NCBI GenBank assembly: GCA_020633555.1
Contig: JACKDL010000025.1
Span: 1-64,000 of the forward strand
Direction of reading: 5' to 3'
DNA length: 64,000 nt
Origin: Myxococcales bacterium
GTDB taxonomy: Bacteria > Myxococcota_A > Bradymonadia > UBA7976 > UBA1532
The notes under the pieces are model-generated. The model did no database searches. It was not told the DNA's origin and saw nothing but the letters and a program-made list of their open reading frames with translations. Position numbers and translations under genes: made by a program. Shown piece after piece: positions 38,710 to 47,601 of this stretch (its first letter is position 1; each line of letters begins with the position of its first letter).

Positions 38710-39582
38710 ATGCCCAAGCGCCCGGGCCTCTGCATGTACACGATTTATCTCGCCACCTTCGTCGCGGTCTTCTTCACCGTCGTCCCGACCCTCTTTGGTG
38801 TGTCGTTCACCTGGACCACCGTGCCGGGGATCATCCTCGGGATCCTCACGTACGTCTGGGTCAACCGGCGCGCCGGGAAGCGAGTCGAGGCGGTCACGCA
38901 GGCGGCCGACGCCGAGATGGCGTCGCTGCAGCAGCTCATGGCCCGCCCGCCGGCCACGCCGGCCCAGCAGAAGCAGCTGCAGGCGGCGGCAGGTCAGAAG
39001 ATCCAGGCTTCCGTCGAGATCCTCAAGCAGGGCTTCATCTTCCAGAAGTGGCAGCTCGGCGCCGCCACCATGCTGAACGCCCGCATCGGCATGTTGCTGT
39101 TCGTGCGCTGGGCGCAGATGCAGCAGGGCTCGCCCACCGACGCGCTGCCGTACCTCGAGAAGTCGCGGGTGAAGGGCGTGACGGCGAAGCTCATGAGCTC
39201 CATGTGGCCCGCCTGGGCCATGCTGGCGGTCTGCTACTACAAGGGCGAGAATGCCCTCTCCAAGGCCGCCGAGGTCCTGGAGGAAGCCGTCAAGCATGCG
39301 GCCAAGGAGGGCCTGCTGTGGTCGCTCTACGCCTGGATGCTGGAGCAGGAAGATCAGACGGACGCCGCCATCGACGTGCTGGCCCGGGGCAAGGCCGGGG
39401 CCGCGGACGATGGGCGCCTGGCGGAGAACCTGACCCTGCTGCAGAACGGCAAGAAGATGCAGATGCGGGCCTACGGCGAGCAGTGGTACCAGTTCGGCCT
39501 GGAGCGCCCCCGCATCGCCGATCCGCGCCACCAGCAGCCGCGCATGGCGCATCCCCGCGCCCGCGGCGGGCGCCGCCGCTGA
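38710..39582 (+). CDS. membrane protein with TPR-like C-terminal part
   Basis: The protein has 290 residues. Two adjacent hydrophobic segments at the N-terminus (about 10-28 and 37-50) are followed by a helical cytoplasmic region of about 200 residues with TPR-like spacing (AVCYYKGENALSKAAEVLEEAV and LLWSLYAWMLEQEDQTDAAIDV). The tail is basic. It ends 7 nt before the next kinase gene, so a scaffold role in that kinase's operon is plausible. No named family. Confidence 0.8.
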   Translation: MPKRPGLCMYTIYLATFVAVFFTVVPTLFGVSFTWTTVPGIILGILTYVWVNRRAGKRVEAVTQAADAEMASLQQLMARPPATPAQQKQLQAAAGQKIQASVEILKQGFIFQKWQLGAATMLNARIGMLLFVRWAQMQQGSPTDALPYLEKSRVKGVTAKLMSSMWPAWAMLAVCYYKGENALSKAAEVLEEAVKHAAKEGLLWSLYAWMLEQEDQTDAAIDVLARGKAGAADDGRLAENLTLLQNGKKMQMRAYGEQWYQFGLERPRIADPRHQQPRMAHPRARGGRRR

Positions 39583-39589
39583 GCCGCCG

Positions 39590-41815
39590 TTGACCGCCCC
39601 CGCCCAGCTCGGCCGCTACACCCTGCTGCGCCGGCTGGCTTCCGGCGGCATGGGCGAGGTCTATCTGGCCGAGGCCCGGGGCGCCGCCCACTTCACCCAC
39701 AAGGTCGCCATCAAGCGCATCCTCCCGCATCTGGCCGAGGATGAGACCTTCGTGCGCAAGTTCATCGACGAGGCGCACCTGATGGTGCAGCTCCACCACG
39801 GCAACATCGTGCCCGTGCAGGAGCTTGCCGATCACGACGGGGAGCTCTACCTCGTCATGCAGTACCTGCCGGGCCGGGACCTGAAGGCGGTGATCCGCAG
39901 GCTGCGTGCCGACGGGCGGCGGATGCCCGTCGAGCTCGCGCTGTGGCTGATCACCGAGGTCCTCGCCGGACTGGACTACGCCCACCGCAAGCTGGGCCCG
40001 GACGGGCGCCCCTTGCACATCGTGCACCGGGACGTGTCGCCCGCCAACGTGGTGCTCGGCGCCGGCGGCGAGGTCAAGCTCATCGACTTCGGCATCGCGC
40101 GGGCGCGGGGCGGGCTGCACCGCAGCATCTCGGGCACCCTCCAGGGCAAGTTCGTCTACATGAGCCCCGAGCAGGCCGACGGGCGCCCGGTGGACGCCCG
40201 CAGCGACGTGTTCTCGACGGGGCTCCTGCTCTACGAGCTGCTGACGGGCCTGCGCCCCTTCGAGGCCGAGACGGAGACCGCCGTCCTGCGCAAGGTCCGC
40301 GAGGCGGAGATCCAGCCGGCGTCCCAGGTGGCCGACGTGCCCGAAGCCCTGGACGCGCTGTTGGCGCCCGCCCTCGCCCGGGAGGTCGACGATCGGTACG
40401 ACAGCGCGGCCGCGATGCGCCGCGCATTGCTGCACCACCTGGCCGTGAGCGACAGCCGTGCCGACGCTGCCTCCTTCGCGCAGTTCCTGGCGGAGCTCTT
40501 CCCGGAGGGCGTCATCCCCGACGGCGGGCCCACGGGACCCCTGTCCATCGACGACGCTCTGCAGATGCAGCTCGGGGCCCTGACGCCGAGCGCCCGGTTC
40601 GATGAGCGGACCCGCACCCACACCGGCGATGCGCCGCGCGGCCGAAGTACGCCCATCGGCGCGGTCCTGGCCGCCTACGCCGAGACCGCGACCGCCGACG
40701 CACCGGCGAGCCAGCCGCCCCTCACCGCGAGCGGGCAGACTGCGCCGCCTCCGACACCCATGGGCCGGCGTCGGTTGCTCTTCCTGGGGCTCGCGCTGGG
40801 CGCCGCTCTCACGGCTGGCGCCTTTGCGCTGCGCCCGACCCCTCAGGCCGCCTATGTAGACGTGCAGGTCACGCCGGCCGCCGACGCCAAGGTCGTTCTG
40901 GGCCGGGACGAAGCGGTGCTGAGCCCGGGGACGCGCCTGACGGCGGGTCAGACCGAACGCATCTGCGCCGTGGCGCCGGGCCACCAGAAGCAGTGTCAGC
41001 TCGTGACCCTGAGGGCCGGCCGCAACCGGCTGACCTTCACCTTGGTCGCCGTGCCGCGCCTGGCGGTGGTGGTTCAGCCCCCCGACGCCCGCTGGACCAT
41101 CACCGTCAACGACCTGCCGGTGGACACCTGGCCCTATGACGGCCTGGCAGCCGGCCGGCTGGCCACGGTGCAGATCCACCCGGGCGACGGCTGGACCGTC
41201 GACGGTGACGACCGCCAGGTGATCCGGGTGCAGTCCGGCGCCAACAACGTCCAGTTCCGGCTCCTCCCACGCCGAGACGCGGCCGTGGGCGACGCGGGCG
41301 TGAGCGGGAGCGACGCCGGGGTGGGCGAGGCAGACGACGGCCCGGATCGGCCCCGCGCCACGCCGCGCCGGGCCCGCGTCACGCTCCAGGCCACGCCAAC
41401 GGCCCAGGTGGCCTGCGGCGGGCGAGCGCTGGGCGCCACGCCCCAGACGGTCACTGCGGAGGGGCGGCCGGTGCAGTGCGTGCTCAGCGCCGATGGCTTC
41501 GCCGATCGCAGCCTGACCGTCCATCCGCGCGATGGCGTGGCGGTCCGGCACGTCGAGCTGGACGCCCTGGCTCGCCTCACGGCCCGGGCGCTCCCCGCCG
41601 CGGCGGTGATTCACCTGGACGGCCGCCCGCTGGGGCCCAACCTGGTGCGCCAGCTACCGGTGCCGCCGGGCCCCCACACCTTGGACGCCCGGCTCGAGCG
41701 TGACGGGCAGACCTTGCGCAGCGCCCCGCTGCGGGTGACCTTGAAGCCCGGTCAGGTGGTCGAAGAGGCCTACCTGCTCGAAGTCCTGCTGCCCCAGCCC
41801 CAGGAGGCCCCGTGA
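39590..41815 (+). CDS. Ser/Thr protein kinase with C-terminal PEGA-like domains
   Basis: The protein has 741 residues. An intact Hanks-type kinase domain (about 8-275) shows LASGGMGEVYLAEARG, VAIKRILPHLA, HRDVSPANVVLG, LIDFGIARARGG and KFVYMSPEQADGRP. A disordered linker (about 345-390) leads to a membrane helix (LLFLGLALGAALTAGAFAL). The outside part consists of several PEGA-like beta modules (AYVDVQVTPAADAKVVL, RVTLQATPTAQVACGGRALG). The TTG at 39590 is the only start that fits. The stop overlaps the FHA/sigma-54 activator start by 4 nt (GTGA), so that activator is its likely partner. Confidence 0.92.
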   Translation: MTAPAQLGRYTLLRRLASGGMGEVYLAEARGAAHFTHKVAIKRILPHLAEDETFVRKFIDEAHLMVQLHHGNIVPVQELADHDGELYLVMQYLPGRDLKAVIRRLRADGRRMPVELALWLITEVLAGLDYAHRKLGPDGRPLHIVHRDVSPANVVLGAGGEVKLIDFGIARARGGLHRSISGTLQGKFVYMSPEQADGRPVDARSDVFSTGLLLYELLTGLRPFEAETETAVLRKVREAEIQPASQVADVPEALDALLAPALAREVDDRYDSAAAMRRALLHHLAVSDSRADAASFAQFLAELFPEGVIPDGGPTGPLSIDDALQMQLGALTPSARFDERTRTHTGDAPRGRSTPIGAVLAAYAETATADAPASQPPLTASGQTAPPPTPMGRRRLLFLGLALGAALTAGAFALRPTPQAAYVDVQVTPAADAKVVLGRDEAVLSPGTRLTAGQTERICAVAPGHQKQCQLVTLRAGRNRLTFTLVAVPRLAVVVQPPDARWTITVNDLPVDTWPYDGLAAGRLATVQIHPGDGWTVDGDDRQVIRVQSGANNVQFRLLPRRDAAVGDAGVSGSDAGVGEADDGPDRPRATPRRARVTLQATPTAQVACGGRALGATPQTVTAEGRPVQCVLSADGFADRSLTVHPRDGVAVRHVELDALARLTARALPAAAVIHLDGRPLGPNLVRQLPVPPGPHTLDARLERDGQTLRSAPLRVTLKPGQVVEEAYLLEVLLPQPQEAP

Positions 41816-43188
41816 GCGTCGCCGACGTCACCCGCACCGTCATGGCCCCGGTCGACCGGCTGACCGCACACGACTACAGCCTGGAGATCGTGGACGGCCC
41901 GGACGCCGGCCAAGTGTTCCGCACCAAGGCCCGCGCCGTTCGCATCGGCACGCACCCCGAGTGCGAGCTGGCCCTCGACGACCGCACCGCGAGCCGCTAC
42001 CACGCCCGCATCGAGATGGACGTGTGGGGCCATCGCCTGGTGGACGATGGCAGCAAGAACGGCACCTTCGTCAACGGCATGCGCGTGGAGGCCTGCTGGC
42101 TCACCGCTGGCGCCCGGATCACCATCGGCGGCACCGAACTGCGCTACCAGCCGGGCAAGGAGCAGGTCGAGATCGCGTTGGCTCGCGACCACCGCTTCGC
42201 GAAGCTCATCGGGCAGAGCACGGCCATGCGCGAGATCTTCGCGATCCTCCAGCGGGTGGCGCCGACGGACATGACCGTGCTGGTGGAGGGCGAGAGCGGA
42301 ACTGGCAAGGAGCTGGTGGCCGACGCCCTGCACGCCCACTCCCGGCGCGAAGGCGGCCCGCTCGTGGTGTTCGACTGCTCCGCCGTGGCCCCAAACCTCA
42401 TCGAGTCTGAGCTGTTCGGGCACGTGAAGGGGGCGTTCACGGGCGCCACCGGCAGCCGCGCAGGCGCCTTTGAGCGGGCCTCGGGCGGCACCCTGTTTCT
42501 GGACGAGATCGGCGAGCTGCCTGCGGATCTGCAGCCGAAGCTCCTGCGGGCCTTGGAGCAGCGCGAGGTGCGCCCCGTCGGCGGTGATCGCCCCATCAAG
42601 ATCGACGTCCGCATCGTGGCGGCCACCAACCGCAACCTCGAGAAGGAGGTCCAGGCCGGCAACTTCCGCCAGGACCTCTACTACCGCCTGGCGGTCTTGA
42701 AGATTGTGCTGCCCCCGCTGCGGCGGCGGCGGGATGACATCCCGCTGTTGGTGAACCACTTCCTGCAGGACCTGACGCCCGACGGGCAGACCCCCGTGCA
42801 GGTTGGCTACGACACCATCGTGAAGCTTCAGCGTCATCGCTGGCCCGGCAACGTGCGGGAGCTGCGCAACTTCGTCGAGCGGGCGGCCATGCTGGCCACG
42901 GACAACCGCCTCGAGACTCGCTATCTGGTCCCGCCCACCTTCGGGGACACCCGCACCGAGGCGGGGCCAGCGGCCGGCCCGGAGGCGGATCCCATGGAAG
43001 GCCTGGACTTCGACCTGCCCTTCAAGGACGCCAAGGCCCGCCTGGTGGAAGCCTTCGAGCGCACCTACTGGGAGCGCCTGCTCGACAAGACGAACAACAA
43101 CATCAGCGCCGCCGCCCGAGTGGCCGGCATCCACCGCAAGAGCGCCGAGTACCTGCTGAAGAAGCTGGACCTTCCGGAACGCGGCTGA
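41812..43188 (+). CDS. FHA-domain sigma-54-dependent transcriptional activator
   Basis: The protein has 458 residues. Residues about 24-115 are an FHA domain (VRIGTHPECELALDDRTASR, DDGSKNGTFVNGMRVE). The AAA+ sigma-54 interaction domain has Walker A GESGTGKELVADALH, the sigma-54 loop VKGAFTGATGSRAGAFE (GAFTGA intact), Walker B GGTLFLDEIGELP and the arginine-finger region HRWPGNVRELRNFVERAAML. A Fis-type helix-turn-helix ends it (NNISAAARVAGIHRKSAEYL). AGGAGG lies 5 nt before GTG 41812. FHA in place of a receiver suggests activation by phospho-threonine, plausibly written by the overlapping kinase. Confidence 0.95.
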   Translation: MSVADVTRTVMAPVDRLTAHDYSLEIVDGPDAGQVFRTKARAVRIGTHPECELALDDRTASRYHARIEMDVWGHRLVDDGSKNGTFVNGMRVEACWLTAGARITIGGTELRYQPGKEQVEIALARDHRFAKLIGQSTAMREIFAILQRVAPTDMTVLVEGESGTGKELVADALHAHSRREGGPLVVFDCSAVAPNLIESELFGHVKGAFTGATGSRAGAFERASGGTLFLDEIGELPADLQPKLLRALEQREVRPVGGDRPIKIDVRIVAATNRNLEKEVQAGNFRQDLYYRLAVLKIVLPPLRRRRDDIPLLVNHFLQDLTPDGQTPVQVGYDTIVKLQRHRWPGNVRELRNFVERAAMLATDNRLETRYLVPPTFGDTRTEAGPAAGPEADPMEGLDFDLPFKDAKARLVEAFERTYWERLLDKTNNNISAAARVAGIHRKSAEYLLKKLDLPERG

Positions 43189-43296
43189 TCCCCGAGCGCG
43201 CCTGCCCCGCGCAGCGCCCCGCGTCGATTGCCGCGCGGTCCCCCTTCTGACAGACTCCGGCGTCTCACGCCCGGTACAGGGACCCGCGCCGCCCCC

Positions 43297-43812
43297 ATGA
43301 CCCTTCGCCTCTTCTGCCTGATCGCCGCCGCTCTGCTTTGGACAAGCTGCGGCGCCGAGCGCGAGCACACCGGCGTGTGGCAGCAGGTCTGCGACGAGGC
43401 GGCACCCAGCCCCTGCGGTGACTTCGTCTACGAGCTGCACCTGGGCCGCTACGGGTCCAAGACCTCCGGCCTGGTGGTGCGCTACCACTTCGAGGACGTG
43501 TCGCTCGACCCCTACCAGCGCAGCGACGAGTGCGGGTGCTTCTTCGTCGAAGGGGGCCGCGCGGACGATGAGGGGATCGCCTTCGCCCTTCACCGCGCCG
43601 ACGAGCCCGGGCGCCCCGAGACAGACTTCCGGTTCCCCGACGCCTGCGGCCCTGCCGGGGTCCCCCCGCCCGACTGCGTCGGCCGCCGCTTCGAGCTGAG
43701 CGAGGTGGACGGCGAGCTCGAGGGCTCCAGCCGCTGCGGCAGCGACACGACCCCGATCCGCTTCCGCAAGGTCGCCGGGCGGCCACGCCGAGCCTGCGAG
43801 TTGCCGGAATGA
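43297..43812 (+). CDS. small lipoprotein, unknown function
   Basis: The protein has 171 residues with lipobox LLWTSC at residue 18. The mature part is Cys-rich (VCDEAAPSPCGDFVYELHL, DECGCFFVEG, FPDACGPAG, DCVGRRFEL) and ends in a short beta-rich domain. The stop overlaps the next gene (ATGA). I chose ATG 43297 because an earlier in-frame start would put 23 unlikely residues before the signal. Confidence 0.7.
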   Translation: MTLRLFCLIAAALLWTSCGAEREHTGVWQQVCDEAAPSPCGDFVYELHLGRYGSKTSGLVVRYHFEDVSLDPYQRSDECGCFFVEGGRADDEGIAFALHRADEPGRPETDFRFPDACGPAGVPPPDCVGRRFELSEVDGELEGSSRCGSDTTPIRFRKVAGRPRRACELPE

Positions 43813-45218
43813 GGGCGGCGCTGACCTTCTGGCTCGCCTTGGCTGTGGGCGGCGGGGCCACCGTCGCGCTGGCCGCGCCGGCCCCCAGCGACGCCCTCCG
43901 GCTGCACCGCGGCCTGGGCCCCGACTTCGAACGTCCACGGGTCCGCGTCTACCCGCTCCTGGATCAGACCGCGCTGGCCAACCCGCGCGGTGAGCGGAGC
44001 AACCCTGCGGCCTGGGACGCCTTCGTCGCGGCGCTTGCGGGCCGCACGAACCTGGCCGTTCAGGACCCCGAGGCCACCCGACGCTCCATCACCCGCCGCG
44101 CGGGGTATGCCCAGGCCCTCCGCTTGGCCCGATCCACGGCCGAGCGGGCCCGTGATGACCACCGCCGCGCCCGGCTGGAGGCCGCCCTGGCGGGTCTGCG
44201 AACGGCCATCCACGCGCTCCAGGAGATCGAGCACCACGTGGTCGCGCCGCCCGAGGTGGCCCGGCTCCTGCTCCTGCAAGGTCAGGCACAGCTCGAGCTT
44301 CGTGACGCCCAGGGCGCGCGCGACAGCTTCGAGCGCGCCCTCACCCTGGCCCCGGACGTCCGTCTGCAGCCCGGGACCGACAGCCCGGCGGCGGTCGAGG
44401 CGCTCGAAGCGACCCGGCACAATCTCGCCGAGAAGCCGCCCATCCCTGAAGACCACTTGAGGGTCCCCACCGGCCTGCGCAGCACGCAGCACCTGCTACG
44501 CGCCCGCCAGGTGGGCGACGTCCTGATCGTGACGGTGCAGTCTGCGGGCGGCCTGCGCGAGGAGCAGCAGGCGCTGGCAGGGCTCACCGCCGCCGAGGCC
44601 GGCGATCGCCTGGCGAGCCGGGTCTGGGCGTGCCTCCCCTTCGGCCGCGCCCCGCGCCGGAGCCGCCACAAGCGCGAGCTGCTCTTGGACGCGGGCTTCC
44701 ACTACCAGGTGTTCGCCAACTCGCCGGTCGTAGACCTGTTCAGCAACCTGGGCATCGGGATGAACGCCAGCCTCACGGTCGCCCCGCACTTGAGCCTGGA
44801 CGCCAACCTCGCCCTGACGAACAGCAACCGCGATCCCAACGAGGATCTGCGCCAGGACATCAGCACGGTCCGGGTCTTCCTGGGGCCCGGCTTCACCTGG
44901 AGTGCCGGGTTCCTGCGTGGCGGAGCCAACCTGGGCTTTGAAGGGATGACCATCAGCGACGTGGTCACCACGCGCAACGTCCACTGCAAGTTCGACCCCG
45001 ACGCCCACCCGCTGTGCAACGCGGCCGCAGACACCAGCCGCTCTGGCCGGGCGTGGCGCCTGGGCCCCGCCCTCGCCCTCAATGGGCAGCTCCACCTGGT
45101 CGAGGGCATCTACCTGGCCCTGCGGATCAGCGCTGGCCTGACGCTCTACGAGTCGGTGGACAACGGCCTGGGCCCGCCCATCACCGGCCAACTCGGCCTG
45201 GGCTACGCCTTCGACTAG
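43809..45218 (+). CDS. outer-membrane protein with helical periplasmic region and C-terminal barrel
   Basis: The protein has 469 residues. A signal peptide (GGGATVALAA) is followed by a helical region with TPR-like repeats (RARLEAALAGLRTAIHALQE, LLLQGQAQLELRDAQGARDS). From about residue 285 beta strands alternate (ELLLDAGFHYQVFANSPVVDL, NASLTVAPHLSLDANLALTN, VRVFLGPGFTWSAGFLRGG), ending GQLGLGYAFD, typical of an outer-membrane barrel. Overlaps the preceding lipoprotein by 4 nt, suggesting a joint envelope function. Family unknown. Confidence 0.75.
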   Translation: MRAALTFWLALAVGGGATVALAAPAPSDALRLHRGLGPDFERPRVRVYPLLDQTALANPRGERSNPAAWDAFVAALAGRTNLAVQDPEATRRSITRRAGYAQALRLARSTAERARDDHRRARLEAALAGLRTAIHALQEIEHHVVAPPEVARLLLLQGQAQLELRDAQGARDSFERALTLAPDVRLQPGTDSPAAVEALEATRHNLAEKPPIPEDHLRVPTGLRSTQHLLRARQVGDVLIVTVQSAGGLREEQQALAGLTAAEAGDRLASRVWACLPFGRAPRRSRHKRELLLDAGFHYQVFANSPVVDLFSNLGIGMNASLTVAPHLSLDANLALTNSNRDPNEDLRQDISTVRVFLGPGFTWSAGFLRGGANLGFEGMTISDVVTTRNVHCKFDPDAHPLCNAAADTSRSGRAWRLGPALALNGQLHLVEGIYLALRISAGLTLYESVDNGLGPPITGQLGLGYAFD

Positions 45219-45721
45219 CAGCAACAGTGTGTTCTGAACGCCGCGTAGACGCCCGACCCCTTGCTTCCCCGACGCTGCCGCCCCTACCCTGCCTCTCGTG
45301 CCCGTCCGCGACCGGCTGGTCGGCCCCTCGAGGACCGGAACCGGGGCGCGCGGCGGGGTGAGGTTGGCGCGCCACGGGGGGCGCCGGCACCGCCTGCGCA
45401 CCGCTGCGCCCCGCCAAAGAGCCGGCGAGCTCTATCGAGCCCGCACGACGGTGACCGAGGCGGCCAGCGGGCCAGCAGGCGTGGCCCGTCCCCGTCTGTG
45501 CCGACTCACCGTCGCCGGAAGGCGTCCCGGCCGCCCCAAGGGTGAGGGCAAGCCGGGCGGGCGGGCACTCTCCACTGCCCCCGGCAGGGCCTGCCACGGC
45601 CGCGCCTGCGGCTTGATTCAAACTTGGTGGAAGAGCTTCGGCCAGGGGGCGAGACGTCGGCGCCTGGCAGGCGGTCGCACGCCGCGGGGGCGGCTCGCGC
45701 GGGGCGCTCTGCGCTCGCCTG
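45219..45721. other. 503-bp gap with no recognisable gene
   Basis: Between the barrel protein and the convergent FAH gene I see no gene, RNA or repeat. Long frames across it have random-looking Arg/Pro/Ala composition. A weak inverted repeat (CGACC-GGCT-GGTCG) near 45310 lacks a T-run. The base composition is less strongly codon-biased than in flanking genes. Confidence 0.6.
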
Positions 45722-46375
45722 TCAGCCCTGGACCACAGGGTTGGTGACCTGCGCCAGCACGTCCCCATCAGGACCGAGCAAGGTCACACGGACCGACTGG
45801 CCCGCGAGCAGTGGGCCCACGCCCTCCGGCGTCCCCAGCGACACCAGATCCCCGGGCGCCAAAGACATCACCGCCGCCACCGCCGACAGGATCTCGCCAG
45901 GGCTGAACAGAAGGTCGCTGAGCATGCCGTCCTGGCGAAGTTCTCCGTCCACCCACCCCTGGATCCGACAGGCCTGCCAGTCGGACACGTGGGCCCGCTG
46001 AGGCGCCACAGGACAGAAGGTGTCGAAGCCCTTGGCCCGGGTGAAGCGCCCTTGATCGGCGCGCTGCAGATCCCGCGCGGTGACGTCGTTGAGAACGGTC
46101 CAGGCCGCAATGGCAGCCTCGGCCTCCTGAGGGCTCGCGCCCTGCCGAATGGGCGCCCCAACCACCACGACCGCCTCGGCCTCGTGATGAACCTCACGGC
46201 TGATGGACGGCAGCCGGATCGGCTCGCCGTCGCCGATGATGGCGCTCGGGGCCTTCAGGAAGTAGAGGGGCTCGGTCGGGATGGCATTGCCCAGCTCGAG
46301 GGCATGGCGACCGAAGGTGCGGGCAAGGCAGACCACCTTGGGCGGCGGCCAGGGAAGCGGCGAGCCGGGGCTCAC
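45722..46375 (-). CDS. fumarylacetoacetate hydrolase (FAH) family protein
   Basis: The protein has 217 residues. The catalytic metal motif appears as REVHHEAEAVVVVG and later WTVLNDVTARDLQ; FDTFCPVAP and SLGTPEGVGPLLAGQ complete the FAH_C pattern. Family members hydrolyse, decarboxylate or isomerise small diketo acids (e.g. fumarylpyruvate, 2-hydroxyhepta-2,4-diene-dioate); which one cannot be told here. GTG 46375 overlaps the upstream stop (GTGA). An extended version reaching 46492 would add out-of-frame sequence of the neighbour. Confidence 0.88.
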   Translation of the reverse strand: MSPGSPLPWPPPKVVCLARTFGRHALELGNAIPTEPLYFLKAPSAIIGDGEPIRLPSISREVHHEAEAVVVVGAPIRQGASPQEAEAAIAAWTVLNDVTARDLQRADQGRFTRAKGFDTFCPVAPQRAHVSDWQACRIQGWVDGELRQDGMLSDLLFSPGEILSAVAAVMSLAPGDLVSLGTPEGVGPLLAGQSVRVTLLGPDGDVLAQVTNPVVQG

Positions 46376-47382
46376 TTCTTCTTCTTGTCCTTGTCGAAGT
46401 TCGGCGGCTCCCAGCCCTCGGGCGGGATCTTGCAGGTGCACTCCGTCACGGCGGTCCCGCCCTTGGCGGCCTCGTCGTAGTAGGTGGTGCACTTGCTCTT
46501 CCCGGTCTCCTTCTCATCGTCCGGGAACTGGAGCTCACGCTTCTTCTTGGCGTCGTACAGGAACCAGTACTCGCAGACGTTGGGCGTCATCTCCACCAGC
46601 GTGAAGTACTTGTACTCCCCGGTGGCGGCGTCCTTGGTCCACAGGTGCTCGGCCACGGCGAAGTCGTAGGGCGCGTAGCCCTCGGCCTCCAGGCGGATCT
46701 TCACGGGCACGGAGATGTCCAGATCCATGAGGTTCATCGGCGTCTTGCCGATCACCTCTTCGCCGGTAGCCTCGCTCTTGGAGACGATCTTCTCGCCGTC
46801 CTTGAACACCGTGGCCTGCGCCGGGTTCGACTCGATCCGCAGCACGCCGTACTTCTTCTGCTTGGCGAGCTGCTCCTCCAGGTGCGCCTGCTCGATGGCC
46901 TCTCGCTCCGCCTTCTTCGCGGCGAGGGCCTCAGGCGACGACACACTCCGGAAGTAGATCACGCCGCCGACGCCGGCCGCGATGATCAGAATCATCAGGA
47001 TGAAGTTGAGGGCGCCACCCTTCCCACGGGCCTCGTCCTCTTCCTCCAGCACGACCTTGCTCGGATCACCCGCCCCATCGCCCCGCAGGAACGAAGCGGC
47101 GCTGTCGTGATCCTTGTCCACCGGCCAGGCCAGGAACTCCGCCTGAAGCGCGTCGGTCCGCTTGGACAGCACCGGCACCACCGGCTCATCCGCGCCCTCG
47201 TCCGCCGAAGCCTCAGCCTCGTCGGTCTCGTGCTCGGAGGACGCCTCGACGGTGGCCTCGGCCTCGTCCTCAGCAGCCTCGTCAGCGGCGTCGCCCTCGT
47301 CCCCCTTGGCAAGGGAGTCGAGGATCTCTTCGCTGGCGAGATCACCGCTGTCGGCCTGGTTCTTCTTCTTCTTCTTGGCCAT
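46372..47382 (-). CDS. membrane protein with acidic N-terminus and PEGA domain
   Basis: The protein has 336 residues. A Lys-rich start (MAKKKKKNQ) and a long Glu/Asp/Ala-rich cytoplasmic region (about 12-115) precede one membrane helix (about 125-145, FILMILIIAAGVGGVIYF). The exported part has a coiled coil, a PEGA domain (YGVLRIESNPAQATVFKDGE) and a Cys-containing end (CTTYYDEAAKGG, CTCKIPPEGW). It belongs to the same broad class as the other PEGA proteins of the window. No named family. Confidence 0.8.
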   Translation of the reverse strand: MAKKKKKNQADSGDLASEEILDSLAKGDEGDAADEAAEDEAEATVEASSEHETDEAEASADEGADEPVVPVLSKRTDALQAEFLAWPVDKDHDSAASFLRGDGAGDPSKVVLEEEDEARGKGGALNFILMILIIAAGVGGVIYFRSVSSPEALAAKKAEREAIEQAHLEEQLAKQKKYGVLRIESNPAQATVFKDGEKIVSKSEATGEEVIGKTPMNLMDLDISVPVKIRLEAEGYAPYDFAVAEHLWTKDAATGEYKYFTLVEMTPNVCEYWFLYDAKKKRELQFPDDEKETGKSKCTTYYDEAAKGGTAVTECTCKIPPEGWEPPNFDKDKKKK

Positions 47383-47521
47383 TGAACTCCGTCCCGGTCG
47401 GCAGGAGGCGCCGGATTCAGCCGCCGCAGTATCGAGCAAGCGACCGCCGGGTGCAATAACGCAGCGCAGAGCACACCTCAAGTGCGCAAATTTGCACCGC
47501 GCCGCCGCCCCTGCGCCCGGC

Positions 47522-47550
47522 TTGACCGCTCGTCCCCCCTCTTCTAGACT
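47522..47550 (+). promoter_or_regulatory. sigma-70-like promoter
   Basis: TTGACC at 47522-47527 and TAGACT at 47545-47550 are 17 bp apart, giving a leader of about 45 nt before ATG 47602 with GGGAGC as ribosome site. Confidence 0.6.
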
Positions 47551-47601
47551 CTCGCCTTGACCCGCGCAACCCTCCGATTTTGCGAGCGGATCGGGAGCAA
47601 G

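Noticed and set aside
45181..45768. A 195-codon minus-strand frame in the 503-bp gap
   Set aside because: Random-looking Arg/Pro/Ala/Gly composition, no ribosome site and overlap with both neighbours.
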